A stretch of 11,004 nucleotides of DNA. Source: an uncultured Mycoplasmatota bacterium. GTDB lineage: Bacteria; Bacillota_I; Bacilli_A; RF39; UBA660. The position numbers and the translations under genes are program-made. Positions 1 through 5,854 of this stretch are shown in pieces. The stretch covers positions 1-11,004 of the forward strand of contig URPE01000033.1 of NCBI GenBank assembly GCA_900549625.1, given 5' to 3'. The notes beneath the pieces were generated by a model that was not told the DNA's origin, searched no databases, and saw nothing but the letters and a program-made list of their open reading frames with translations. Numbering within the stretch: position 1 is the first letter of the stretch; each line of letters starts with the position of its first letter.

Positions 1-65
1 AGTATACCTATTAGTATACCTAGAATTATGAGTATTTTATTTGTCTTATTCTTTTTATTATTCAT
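1..65 (-). CDS. 5' end of a membrane-anchored or secreted protein (partial)
   Basis: An ATG at 65 opens a frame that stays open to the window edge (21 full codons). The visible N-terminus is rich in Lys and Asn (MNNKKNKTNK) and is followed at once by an uninterrupted hydrophobic stretch (ILIILGILIGI). That is the pattern of a signal peptide or an N-terminal membrane anchor. A weak Shine-Dalgarno-like GGGTAA lies about 7 bases before the ATG. A near-consensus promoter at 115-143 points at this start with a leader of about 40 bases, which is the main reason for believing the gene despite its short visible part. The function cannot be told. In Bacillus-type genomes thiN often follows rpe; this hydrophobic start does not look like ThiN. 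Confidence 0.6.
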   Translation of the reverse strand, partial: MNNKKNKTNKILIILGILIGI

Positions 66-301
66 ATTTGTTACCCACTCACTTTTTAAATTCCTTATTC
101 TTATATACATTAATAGTATAACTTATGCCATTTACTTTGTCAAAAAGAATATAAAATATCATACAATAAGGTAAAGAACTTGTAGAGGAAAAATCACTTC
201 CTTTAATAAATGTTTTGATAGTTACCTTTCAAAGTGTTTACTTAAACAACTTAAGTTTAATAAATAGCCTAATATTTACTAGCATTTTTCACCAAAAACG
301 C
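66..301. other. intergenic region between rpe and the truncated leftmost gene
   Basis: No coding frame with a ribosome binding site is visible on either strand. Its contents are the promoter at 115-143 and a leader leading to the ATG at 65. The remainder (about 144-301) is AT-rich sequence with only short chance-like inverted repeats, such as ACTTAA/TTAAGT near 220-260. It separates the rpe terminator from the next transcription unit. Confidence 0.6.
115..143 (-). promoter_or_regulatory. sigma-A-type promoter of the leftmost gene
   Basis: On the minus strand TTGACA (143-138) is separated by exactly 17 bases from TATACT (120-115). This is a perfect -35 and a five-of-six -10 at optimal spacing. 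The predicted start, near 108, gives a leader of about 43 bases before the ATG at 65. It is the best match to the housekeeping promoter consensus in the window. Confidence 0.75.
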
Positions 302-325
302 AAAAAAAGTCTTACCTAAGACTTT
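302..325 (-). terminator. intrinsic terminator after rpe
   Basis: On the minus strand AAAGTCTT and AAGACTTT form an 8-bp stem around a 4-base loop (AGGT), followed directly by a run of T (plus-strand A-run 302-308). The rpe stop codon TAA (314-312) lies inside the hairpin. It closes the prpC-prkC-rsgA-rpe operon. Confidence 0.85.
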
Positions 326-938
326 CTATTTTCCCTTCAAAATCATCACTTAAACAAATATAAGAACCACTTATCACACGACTTGCAAATTCTTTTACTT
401 TATTAATTGTTTTATCGTTAATACCCCCATCTACGGAAATAATAAAATTATTTTCTTTTTGCAATTCTTTTAAATAACTTAATTTATCTATAGTTTTATC
501 AAGAAAACTTTGGCCCCCTAATCCAGGATAAACACTCATAACTAATACCTCATCAACATACTTAATATAATCAGAAATATTACTTACTAAAGTATCAGGA
601 TTAATAGCTATTCCTACACTTATACCATGTTTTTTTATATCACTAATAAAAAACTTTGGATCTTTTATTTCAGCATGAATTATTATATACTTAGGTTTTA
701 AATCATATATACTTGGTAATATTTCTAATAACGAAATATCATTCATCATTAAATGAACTTCAAGAGGTTTCCTACATTTTTTCAAACTAGCAATTATTTC
801 TAAAGTATTTGTTTTTTCTTTAACAAACTCCCCATCCATTAAATCAACATGAATATAATGAGCACTAGTACTATCAATACTTCTTAATGTATCTTGTAAA
901 TCATATTTACTTTTTAAAAACGAAACGGCTATTTCCAT
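312..938 (-). CDS. rpe: ribulose-phosphate 3-epimerase
   Basis: Cytoplasmic TIM-barrel enzyme that interconverts D-ribulose 5-phosphate and D-xylulose 5-phosphate in the pentose phosphate pathway. The 208-residue product is slightly shorter than the usual 215-220. The expected metal and active-site positions are present: H30 and D32 in IHVDLMDGEF, H62 in VHLMM, and D170 in ISVDGGI. The phosphate-binding loop is MSVYPGLGGQSF (134-145), where most family members have an MTVNPGFGGQ-type sequence. A second phosphate-site motif, VISGSYI, follows at 188-194. The start at 938 is set by a strong GGAGG six bases upstream. That site and the first codons lie inside the end of rsgA, so the two genes overlap by 32 bases and are probably translationally coupled. 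It is the last gene of its operon. A related sugar-phosphate epimerase is a less likely alternative. Confidence 0.92.
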   Translation of the reverse strand: MEIAVSFLKSKYDLQDTLRSIDSTSAHYIHVDLMDGEFVKEKTNTLEIIASLKKCRKPLEVHLMMNDISLLEILPSIYDLKPKYIIIHAEIKDPKFFISDIKKHGISVGIAINPDTLVSNISDYIKYVDEVLVMSVYPGLGGQSFLDKTIDKLSYLKELQKENNFIISVDGGINDKTINKVKEFASRVISGSYICLSDDFEGKIESLR

Positions 939-1764
939 CTACATCCTCCAAAATTTTCTTATAATTTTCATAACGACTAAGCATAATATCACCCTTATGA
1001 AGAGCCTCTTTAACAGAACAATCATTTTCCTTAATATGCATACAATCATCATACATACAATGATAATTTTTAAACTCTATAAAAGAATCTTTAATTTCTT
1101 CTTTAGTAAATTTATTAAGTATTAAAGAAGAAAAACCAGGAGTATCACAAAACCAAATCCCCAAAATATTAAATAACTCAGTATGTCTAGTTGTATGTTT
1201 ACCACGATTTAAAGCATCAGATATTTCATTTGTTTTTAAATTTAATTCAGGTTTTATTTTATTTAGCAATGTACTTTTACCAGCCCCTGATTGTCCAGTT
1301 AGTACAACAATACTACCTTTTAAAAATTTAACTAACTCATCTATATTAGTATTTAAAAAAACTGGAATACCAATCTTTTCATAATAATTAATAATATTAT
1401 TTAATTCTTTCTTTTCTGTATCATTTAGTAAATCTAACTTAGTAAAACAAATAACAGGTTTTATATTAGAAAGAATAACGGAAGTAATCTCTCTATCTAA
1501 AAGATTCAAGCTAAGACTTGGCTTTTTTAAGGAAGTAACCAATAAAGCATAAGTAACATTACTAACACTTGGTCTATCAAGCACATTTTTCCTCGGCATT
1601 ATTTCTGTAATAATATTGTTTTTTTCATCAAACTCACATATATCACCAACTAAAGGGGTAATATTTTTATTTCTAAATACCCCTCTTGGTGTACAAACAT
1701 ATTCTTTATTATCACATAAAACAGTATAAGCATTAGATATGTTTTTAATTATTTTACCTTCCAT
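907..1764 (-). CDS. rsgA: ribosome small subunit-dependent GTPase RsgA
   Basis: Circularly permuted GTPase that acts in late maturation of the 30S subunit and is stimulated by the ribosome. The 285-residue product has an N-terminal OB-fold (about 1-65) and then the permuted G domain. G4 TKLD (108-111) comes before G1 GQSGAGKST (157-165), followed by the TTRH switch (191-194) and G3 DTPGF (207-211). The C-terminal zinc site is C236, C241, H243 and C249 (Cys-X4-Cys-X-His-X5-Cys), as expected for the family. The ATG at 1764 shares one base with the TAA of prkC (TAATG), which suggests termination-reinitiation coupling. Its own ribosome site is weak (GGAAG about 10 bases upstream). Location beside prkC/prpC is the usual Bacillota arrangement. 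Confidence 0.96.
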   Translation of the reverse strand: MEGKIIKNISNAYTVLCDNKEYVCTPRGVFRNKNITPLVGDICEFDEKNNIITEIMPRKNVLDRPSVSNVTYALLVTSLKKPSLSLNLLDREITSVILSNIKPVICFTKLDLLNDTEKKELNNIINYYEKIGIPVFLNTNIDELVKFLKGSIVVLTGQSGAGKSTLLNKIKPELNLKTNEISDALNRGKHTTRHTELFNILGIWFCDTPGFSSLILNKFTKEEIKDSFIEFKNYHCMYDDCMHIKENDCSVKEALHKGDIMLSRYENYKKILEDVDGNSRFVFKK

Positions 1765-3530
1765 TAATCTAAACTTCCACTTTCTGTATCACCATCGTTA
1801 CCACCCTCTGTACTAGGCGTTGTAGTAGGTTTCTTAGCCACTGTAATTGTTACACTTGTACCTTTACCAATAATAGAACCTTTCTCCCTACTTTGGCCAA
1901 TAACGATCCCTTCAGCATGTGTATTATCTTCTCTTTCTACTACATTTACAGTAACTTCATATTTTTTTAAATAATCTTTAACATCACTAGCTGTATAAGT
2001 TCCGGTTGTAAAATCTGGATATTTATCTAAATTAGGAATATAAAGGGTAACATAATCACCAACACTTACTTTTTCTCCCTCTTTTGGACTTTGTTCAATA
2101 ATAACCCCTTCTTTAGCATTTTCATCACTAGATGATTTCTTCTCTACTATTACATTTACTTTCAAGGCTTCTAATTTACCTTTTACCTCTAAATAATTTT
2201 TACCAACATAATTTTCTAAAGTAATCTTAGTATCACCTTCACTTACCCATAAAGTAACTTCTGTATTTTTAGTCCTTTTTGTATTAGCAAGTGGTGAGGT
2301 TTTAACAACTTTACCTAGTTCTACACTTTCACTAGCTATTTTTTGCTGATCGCTTGCCACTACAAAACCAGCATCTTGTAAAGCTTTAATAGCGTCTTCC
2401 ACAGAATACCCAGTAACATCAGGAACATATATTTCCTTATTAGTAGTTAAAGCCGGTATTAAAAGAACAACAGTTGTAATAGTAACAATCAAGATAGTAA
2501 ATATAGAGCCTAAAACTATTAAAAGTTTATTTTGCTTTTTTAAATCATTCTTTGTAATTTGTTTAGCCATTACTTCATCATCATCCTTTTCTAAAGTATC
2601 ATAAGATAATTTATTATCACTAACTACTTCTTTTTTAGGTACTTTTTTTGTATCACTTTCTGCAAACTCTCTATAAGGAAGTTTAATAGGTGGTTCATTT
2701 ACCCTTGATTCATCCATACAAGTTAATAAGTCTTCATGCATTTCTCTTGCATCAGCATATCTATTTTTAGGATTTTTAGCCGTAGCTTTAATAATAATAT
2801 TTTCAATACTTTGAGGAATATTAGGTAATTCTTCTCTAATATCTGGTAAAGGTTCTTTTAACTGTTTTAAAGCAATTTCCACTGCATTATCGCCCTTATA
2901 TGGTAATTTACCTGTCAACAGTTCATACATTACAATACCCATTGAATAAATATCACTTTGTAATGTGGCTCCTTTACCACTTGCTTGTTCGGGTGGTAAA
3001 TAATGAACACTTCCCATTACCGAATTTGTCTGCGTAAGTTGGGTACTATTTAAAGCCATAGCAATCCCAAAATCCATTATTTTAACTAAACCATTTTCTA
3101 AAATCATAATATTTTGGGGTTTTATATCTCTATGAATAATATAAGAGTCATGGGCCACACTCATGCCATCGGTAATCTGAAGCATTATATCAATTACCTC
3201 ACTAGTTGTAAGTTTTCCCCGCTTTTTAATTAAATCTTTTAAGTGTCTACCTTCAACGTATTCCATTACAATATAGTACATACCATGATCTTCACCAACG
3301 TCATACACCTCCACAATATTAGGGTGTGTAAGACTACTTGCTGATAACGCTTCTCTTTGAAAACGTCTAACAAATTTTTCATCGTTAGCAAGATCCCCTC
3401 TTAATACTTTAACTGCTACATCACGATCTAATATTGTATCATAGGCAAGATAAACATTTGCCATGCCACCTTCCCCTATTGCTTTAATAATTTGATAACG
3501 ATCACTTATTTTCTGACCCTTCATTATCAT
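1764..3530 (-). CDS. prkC: Ser/Thr protein kinase with PASTA repeats (PrkC/StkP type)
   Basis: Membrane-spanning Hanks-type kinase that senses peptidoglycan fragments or lipid II outside the cell and phosphorylates cytoplasmic targets. Kinase domain about 11-270: glycine loop GEGGMANV (19-26), catalytic Lys K41 (AVKVL), HRDIKPQN (133-140, catalytic D135), DFG (153-155), a Thr-rich activation loop and YLPPEQ (177-182). A charged linker (about 280-334) leads to one transmembrane helix (about 335-361). Outside are three PASTA repeats (about 366-432, 436-500, 502-566); the third is the most divergent. The protein ends in a Thr/Ser/Gly/Asp-rich low-complexity tail. At 588 residues it is slightly shorter than typical family members of about 600-700. 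The ATG at 3530 overlaps the prpC stop in an ATGA; an in-frame ATG at 3524 is a possible alternative. PrpC is its expected opposing phosphatase. Confidence 0.96.
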   Translation of the reverse strand: MIMKGQKISDRYQIIKAIGEGGMANVYLAYDTILDRDVAVKVLRGDLANDEKFVRRFQREALSASSLTHPNIVEVYDVGEDHGMYYIVMEYVEGRHLKDLIKKRGKLTTSEVIDIMLQITDGMSVAHDSYIIHRDIKPQNIMILENGLVKIMDFGIAMALNSTQLTQTNSVMGSVHYLPPEQASGKGATLQSDIYSMGIVMYELLTGKLPYKGDNAVEIALKQLKEPLPDIREELPNIPQSIENIIIKATAKNPKNRYADAREMHEDLLTCMDESRVNEPPIKLPYREFAESDTKKVPKKEVVSDNKLSYDTLEKDDDEVMAKQITKNDLKKQNKLLIVLGSIFTILIVTITTVVLLIPALTTNKEIYVPDVTGYSVEDAIKALQDAGFVVASDQQKIASESVELGKVVKTSPLANTKRTKNTEVTLWVSEGDTKITLENYVGKNYLEVKGKLEALKVNVIVEKKSSSDENAKEGVIIEQSPKEGEKVSVGDYVTLYIPNLDKYPDFTTGTYTASDVKDYLKKYEVTVNVVEREDNTHAEGIVIGQSREKGSIIGKGTSVTITVAKKPTTTPSTEGGNDGDTESGSLD

Positions 3531-4270
3531 TGTTCACACCCACTTTTCATATCTAAATACGCAACTGATATATTGTCTTGTCCCCCTCTTGAATTACATT
3601 TTTTAATCATTTTAGCTACTTTTTGTTCAATAGTTAAATCTTCTTCTAATATTTTTTCTACCTGTTCTTTTTGTAGCATTGTTGTAAGCCCATCACTACA
3701 TAATAAGACTCCATCAACATCTTTTTCAACATCAAAAATATCAATATCTATTTTTTCTCCAGCTCCTAAAGCTTTCATTAAAACATTTCTTTTAGGATGC
3801 ACCTTGGCTTCTTCCTCTGTTAAGTCCCCTGCTTCAACTAAAAGATTTACTAAAGTATGATCATGCGTAACTTTATGAAGTTTATTATTTTTTAAAACAT
3901 AACCAGAAGAATCTCCAATATTCCCAAATATTAAGTAATCATTAGTTAATAGGGCTAAAACAAGTGTTGTCCCAAGGCCTTTAGAATCAAAATGATTTTT
4001 AGCATATTCTAAAATAGATTCATTTATTTCATTAACATTATCATTAAGCCAATTTACTGCATCTAATTTACTACCAATACTACTTATACTAGAAAATCTT
4101 TTGCCTAAATGGGTAACAGCAAGACTTGACGCTACTTCACCAGCCCTATGCCCTCCCATACCATCAGCTACAACTAGTAAATATTCACCACTGCCATTTC
4201 TAACAATTGTTACGGAGTCTTCATTATGACTACGTACTCTTCCTGTATCTGTTAAATAATATGATTTCAT
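3527..4270 (-). CDS. prpC: PP2C-family Ser/Thr phosphatase (PrpC/Stp1 type)
   Basis: Cytoplasmic Mn/Mg-dependent phosphatase that removes phosphate from PrkC and its substrates. The 247 residues match the usual length of about 250. Signature motifs run in the expected order: TDTGRVRSHNEDS (7-19), the metal-binding DGMGG (36-40), GNIGDSS (117-122), the metal-binding CSDGL (191-195) and GGQDN (229-233). It is the first gene of the prpC-prkC-rsgA-rpe operon. The start at 4270 has an excellent ribosome site, GAGGTGA, a few bases upstream. The stop TGA overlaps the prkC start by four bases. A terminator lies just upstream at 4306-4329, and a TATAAT at 4297-4292 probably starts the operon, so expression should be independent of the holin gene before it. 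Confidence 0.96.
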   Translation of the reverse strand: MKSYYLTDTGRVRSHNEDSVTIVRNGSGEYLLVVADGMGGHRAGEVASSLAVTHLGKRFSSISSIGSKLDAVNWLNDNVNEINESILEYAKNHFDSKGLGTTLVLALLTNDYLIFGNIGDSSGYVLKNNKLHKVTHDHTLVNLLVEAGDLTEEEAKVHPKRNVLMKALGAGEKIDIDIFDVEKDVDGVLLCSDGLTTMLQKEQVEKILEEDLTIEQKVAKMIKKCNSRGGQDNISVAYLDMKSGCEQ

Positions 4271-4291
4271 AAGTCACCTCTTGTATATTTC

Positions 4292-4297
4292 ATTATA
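4292..4297 (-). promoter_or_regulatory. probable -10 element of the prpC-prkC-rsgA-rpe operon
   Basis: A perfect TATAAT (4297-4292, minus strand) sits between the upstream terminator and the prpC ribosome site, with a leader of roughly 15 bases. No good -35 is seen 16-18 bases upstream, because that stretch is the terminator hairpin of the previous unit. A TG one base out of register for an extended -10 (TGCTTATAAT) may help. This is the only candidate for an operon promoter here. Confidence 0.45.
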
Positions 4298-4305
4298 AGC
4301 ATATC

Positions 4306-4329
4306 AAAAAAGAATGGATTAGTCCATTC
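4306..4329 (-). terminator. intrinsic terminator between the holin gene and prpC
   Basis: On the minus strand GAATGGA and TCCATTC form a perfect 7-bp stem with loop CTAA (4329-4312), followed by six T (4311-4306). It lies 65 bases past the holin stop and insulates the PrkC operon from the holin transcript. Confidence 0.85.
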
Positions 4330-4393
4330 ATAACTATTTTTTGTGTCAAATTTTACCATAGATAACTAACATATATACAATAACTTTACATGT

Positions 4394-4786
4394 CTATTTA
4401 TTTAGTTTTTCTTCTATAGCATCAAGGGACTTTTGTAATATACTAGGCATAATAATACCTAACTCCTTGCAGTTTCCTAGTATAGAGATAATTTCATTAA
4501 ACACAAACGTATAAATAACCATATCTCTAATAGTATTACCCATATTAAGAATACTACCCATAATAACTGAAGTAATAACAACAGCCATATACCCAAGTTT
4601 TTTGATAAATCCTAAAGCAACAACTGAAAAACTAAATTCACGTCTTTTAATGGCTCTTAAAATACCTGTTAGAAAATCTATTACAATAACTGAAAAAAAT
4701 GCTTTTAATAAGTAATCAACATTACCAAACAAATACATGCTTAAATTCATTAAAGCACTTATAATTCCTAAAATAAAAAATTGCAT
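4394..4786 (-). CDS. phage-type holin family protein (Phage_holin_4 / TcdE-like)
   Basis: Small integral membrane protein of 130 residues, counted from the ATG at 4786. Hydrophobic segments lie at about 3-20, 27-45, 62-82 and 88-104. Two sequence blocks recall the toxin-secretion/phage-lysis holin family: the charged signature DFLTGILRAIKRRE (37-50) after a membrane segment, and NEIISILGN (97-105) before an amphipathic, charged C-terminus. In phages such proteins open pores for endolysin; in clostridia TcdE-type members help release toxins. No endolysin, phage structural gene or toxin is next to it here, so its job is unknown. The frame could be read from a GTG at 4795, but that codon lies inside the AGGTGA ribosome site that serves the ATG at 4786. 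The gene stands alone between long AT-rich gaps and has its own terminator, which suggests an acquired cargo gene. Confidence 0.8.
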   Translation of the reverse strand: MQFFILGIISALMNLSMYLFGNVDYLLKAFFSVIVIDFLTGILRAIKRREFSFSVVALGFIKKLGYMAVVITSVIMGSILNMGNTIRDMVIYTFVFNEIISILGNCKELGIIMPSILQKSLDAIEEKLNK

Positions 4787-4791
4787 ATCAT

Positions 4792-4797
4792 TCACCT
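4792..4797 (-). promoter_or_regulatory. ribosome binding site that fixes the holin start
   Basis: AGGTGA (4797-4792) lies five bases before ATG 4786. The upstream in-frame GTG at 4795 is part of this site, so initiation there is unlikely and the shorter 130-residue product is preferred. Confidence 0.7.
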
Positions 4798-5203
4798 AGT
4801 ATATTTTATGATAACAGAAAAAATTAGAGTAATTAATATACCCTAATAACTAGGTTAAAATGATAATACGTAAGGGTCAAGTTCAGAACCATAACTCGAT
4901 ACAATTTTAACATAAAACAAAAGATATACCACAGGTAGTAAAGATTGATCACTTTAAATGGCACACTTAATTACCATTAATTTTATCTGTTTCAATTTTA
5001 TAATTAAGATAGTTTCACTTTCTATAAAAAACACTAAATCACGTCTTTTTAATTTCAACAAAATATGCAACTTGCACTAATGCTTATCAATAAAATTATT
5101 TTCAAATTTACCATATTAAAACACCGCATTTGTTTAATTCAAGTGTTTTTTATCAAATTTTTATTAAATTATGCTAAATTCAAATTATATGTAAATTTAA
5201 TTT
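4798..5203. other. non-coding AT-rich gap between the MazG-like gene and the holin gene
   Basis: About 400 bases without a credible gene. The longest start I considered, an ATG near 4890 on the minus strand, gives only 19 codons and has no ribosome site. No tRNA T-arm or CCA end is visible. Contents seen: a weak TTGACC (4880-4875) without a good -10 partner; a TGTTATCAT extended -10-like string (4816-4808) that could drive the holin with a very short leader; a weak hairpin at 5118-5149; and a 12-base perfect inverted repeat, 5024-5035 against 5142-5153. None of these is decisive. The size is unusual for this gene-dense window. Confidence 0.6.
5118..5151 (-). terminator. possible weak terminator after the MazG-like gene
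   Basis: The arms AAAACAC (5118-5124) and GTGTTTT (5143-5149) can form a 7-bp stem with an 18-base loop, 55-85 bases past the stop of the pyrophosphohydrolase gene. Read on the minus strand, the T-run is mostly inside the stem, so termination would be weak. Read on the plus strand it has a six-T tail, but there is no plus-strand gene to end. Confidence 0.3.
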
Positions 5204-5551
5204 TTATTCTGATTCTATAACTTTTTCAAGAAAAATTTTTTCATCAAAAGCACCGCGTTTTTCATTTTTTTTATTAGCTATATCTATAATATCATTTAAA
5301 TTCTTATTTTCTAAATTAGCTAATGCTCTAATTACCTCTAACATATCAGCTAGTTCTTCTAGGCGATCATAACCACTCGCTTCTATTACCTCTTTATATT
5401 CTTCATATAATTTCTTTTCAAGTTCATCTTTATAAGTACTTTCATCTAACACTTTAATTACTGGAATATCTCCTTTTTCTTCTATTATATTTGGTATTTT
5501 ATCCCTAACTAATTTATTATATACTAATTCCATTTTAATTTCACTCACCAT
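5204..5551 (-). CDS. MazG-like nucleoside triphosphate pyrophosphohydrolase
   Basis: Small all-alpha NTP pyrophosphohydrolase of 115 residues, related to the MazG/phosphoribosyl-ATP pyrophosphohydrolase fold. Such enzymes cleave nucleoside triphosphates to monophosphate and pyrophosphate, often as house-cleaning of aberrant nucleotides. The hallmark opening YNKLVRDKIPNII (11-23) is typical of the small group annotated as nucleoside triphosphate pyrophosphohydrolases (COG4997-like). Metal-binding acidic residues appear as YEEYKE (E50, E51, E54) and LEELADMLEV (E65, E66, D69). The C-terminal KRGAFDEKIFLEKV (98-111) is also characteristic. The true substrate cannot be read from sequence, and there are no his genes nearby, so a histidine role is unlikely. 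The ATG at 5551 has AAAGGA about six bases upstream; an in-frame ATG at 5533 is a less well supported alternative. It appears to be a single-gene unit. Confidence 0.88.
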   Translation of the reverse strand: MVSEIKMELVYNKLVRDKIPNIIEEKGDIPVIKVLDESTYKDELEKKLYEEYKEVIEASGYDRLEELADMLEVIRALANLENKNLNDIIDIANKKNEKRGAFDEKIFLEKVIESE

Positions 5552-5632
5552 AACTTTCCTTTAATATTTTCTGATTTGGTATTACCCCACTAACACACAA
5601 CCATCTAAGGGGGAATCTTTCCCTTTAATTAA

Positions 5633-5638
5633 ATTATA
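5633..5638 (-). promoter_or_regulatory. probable -10 element of the MazG-like gene
   Basis: A perfect TATAAT (5638-5633) on the minus strand lies about 80 bases before the ATG at 5551. The predicted start near 5626 would give a leader of about 75 bases containing the GC-rich patch. The 17-base-spaced -35 would be TCGTTT, a poor match, so the call rests on the -10 and on the position just after the rlmN terminator region. Confidence 0.4.
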
Positions 5639-5725
5639 ATATAAAAGCATAAAAAAAACGAGATATATTTAAATATTCACTTAAGATATTTTTATAATCT
5701 ACAATAATTTGTATAATTAATTTTA

Positions 5726-5762
5726 TTAGATTTATGTTATTTTTCCAATAATACAAATCTAA
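5726..5762. repeat. 37-base imperfect inverted repeat
   Basis: TTAGATTT (5726-5733) pairs perfectly with AAATCTAA (5755-5762). After one A-C mismatch, TGTTATT (5735-5741) pairs with AATAATA (5747-5753) with one G-U wobble, leaving a 5-base loop. This is about 15 pairs in all. No T-run follows on either strand, so it is not an intrinsic terminator. It lies upstream of the predicted promoter of the MazG-like gene and could be a protein site or a remnant. Confidence 0.5.
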
Positions 5763-5830
5763 GACAATGAAATAATTTTTTTTACATCTTTTTGTAACAA
5801 CATATTATTTTATCAAACACAATAAATCAC

Positions 5831-5854
5831 AAAAAAGAATAGTTTACACTATTC
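5831..5854 (-). terminator. intrinsic terminator after rlmN
   Basis: On the minus strand GAATAGT and ACTATTC form a perfect 7-bp stem with a 4-base loop (5854-5837), followed by six T (5836-5831). The rlmN stop TGA (5855-5853) overlaps the first arm. It ends the secreted protein-fmt-rlmN unit. Confidence 0.88.

Larger units (their letters stand above)
5552..5830. other. leader and non-coding gap between rlmN and the MazG-like gene
   Basis: No coding frame is supported. From right to left it holds AT-rich sequence beyond the rlmN terminator, a strong inverted repeat at 5726-5762, a TATAAT at 5638-5633, and then an unusually GC-rich patch (5578-5623) in the presumed leader of the MazG-like gene. 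That patch can fold in two mutually exclusive ways: GGGAA/TTCCC (5623-5611), or CCCC (5612-5609) with GGGG (5588-5585). Neither hairpin has a U-run and neither covers the ribosome site, and no known riboswitch consensus was recognised. Confidence 0.5.

Noticed and set aside
3492..3860. Plus-strand open frame of 122 codons opposite prpC and the start of prkC
   Set aside because: It lies antisense to two clearly conserved genes, has no recognisable motif or ribosome site, and its Ser/Phe/Cys-rich content is what the reverse of these coding frames gives.
4833..4890. Short minus-strand frame of 19 codons in the gap before the holin gene
   Set aside because: No ribosome binding site and no recognisable protein features; such frames are expected by chance.
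4792..4890. TTGACC (4880-4875) and TGTTATCAT (4816-4808) as a promoter pair for the holin gene
   Set aside because: They are about 58 bases apart and cannot act together. The extended -10 alone is possible but would put the transcript start almost on the ribosome site.
4865..4960. GGTTC/GAACC-like strings suggesting a tRNA T-arm
   Set aside because: No acceptor stem, anticodon arm or CCA end can be placed around them on either strand.
4394..5551. A toxin-antitoxin or abortive-infection pair made of the holin and the MazG-like gene
   Set aside because: The two genes are separated by about 400 bases with a possible terminator and are not arranged as an operon; MazG-type enzymes alone are common housekeeping genes.
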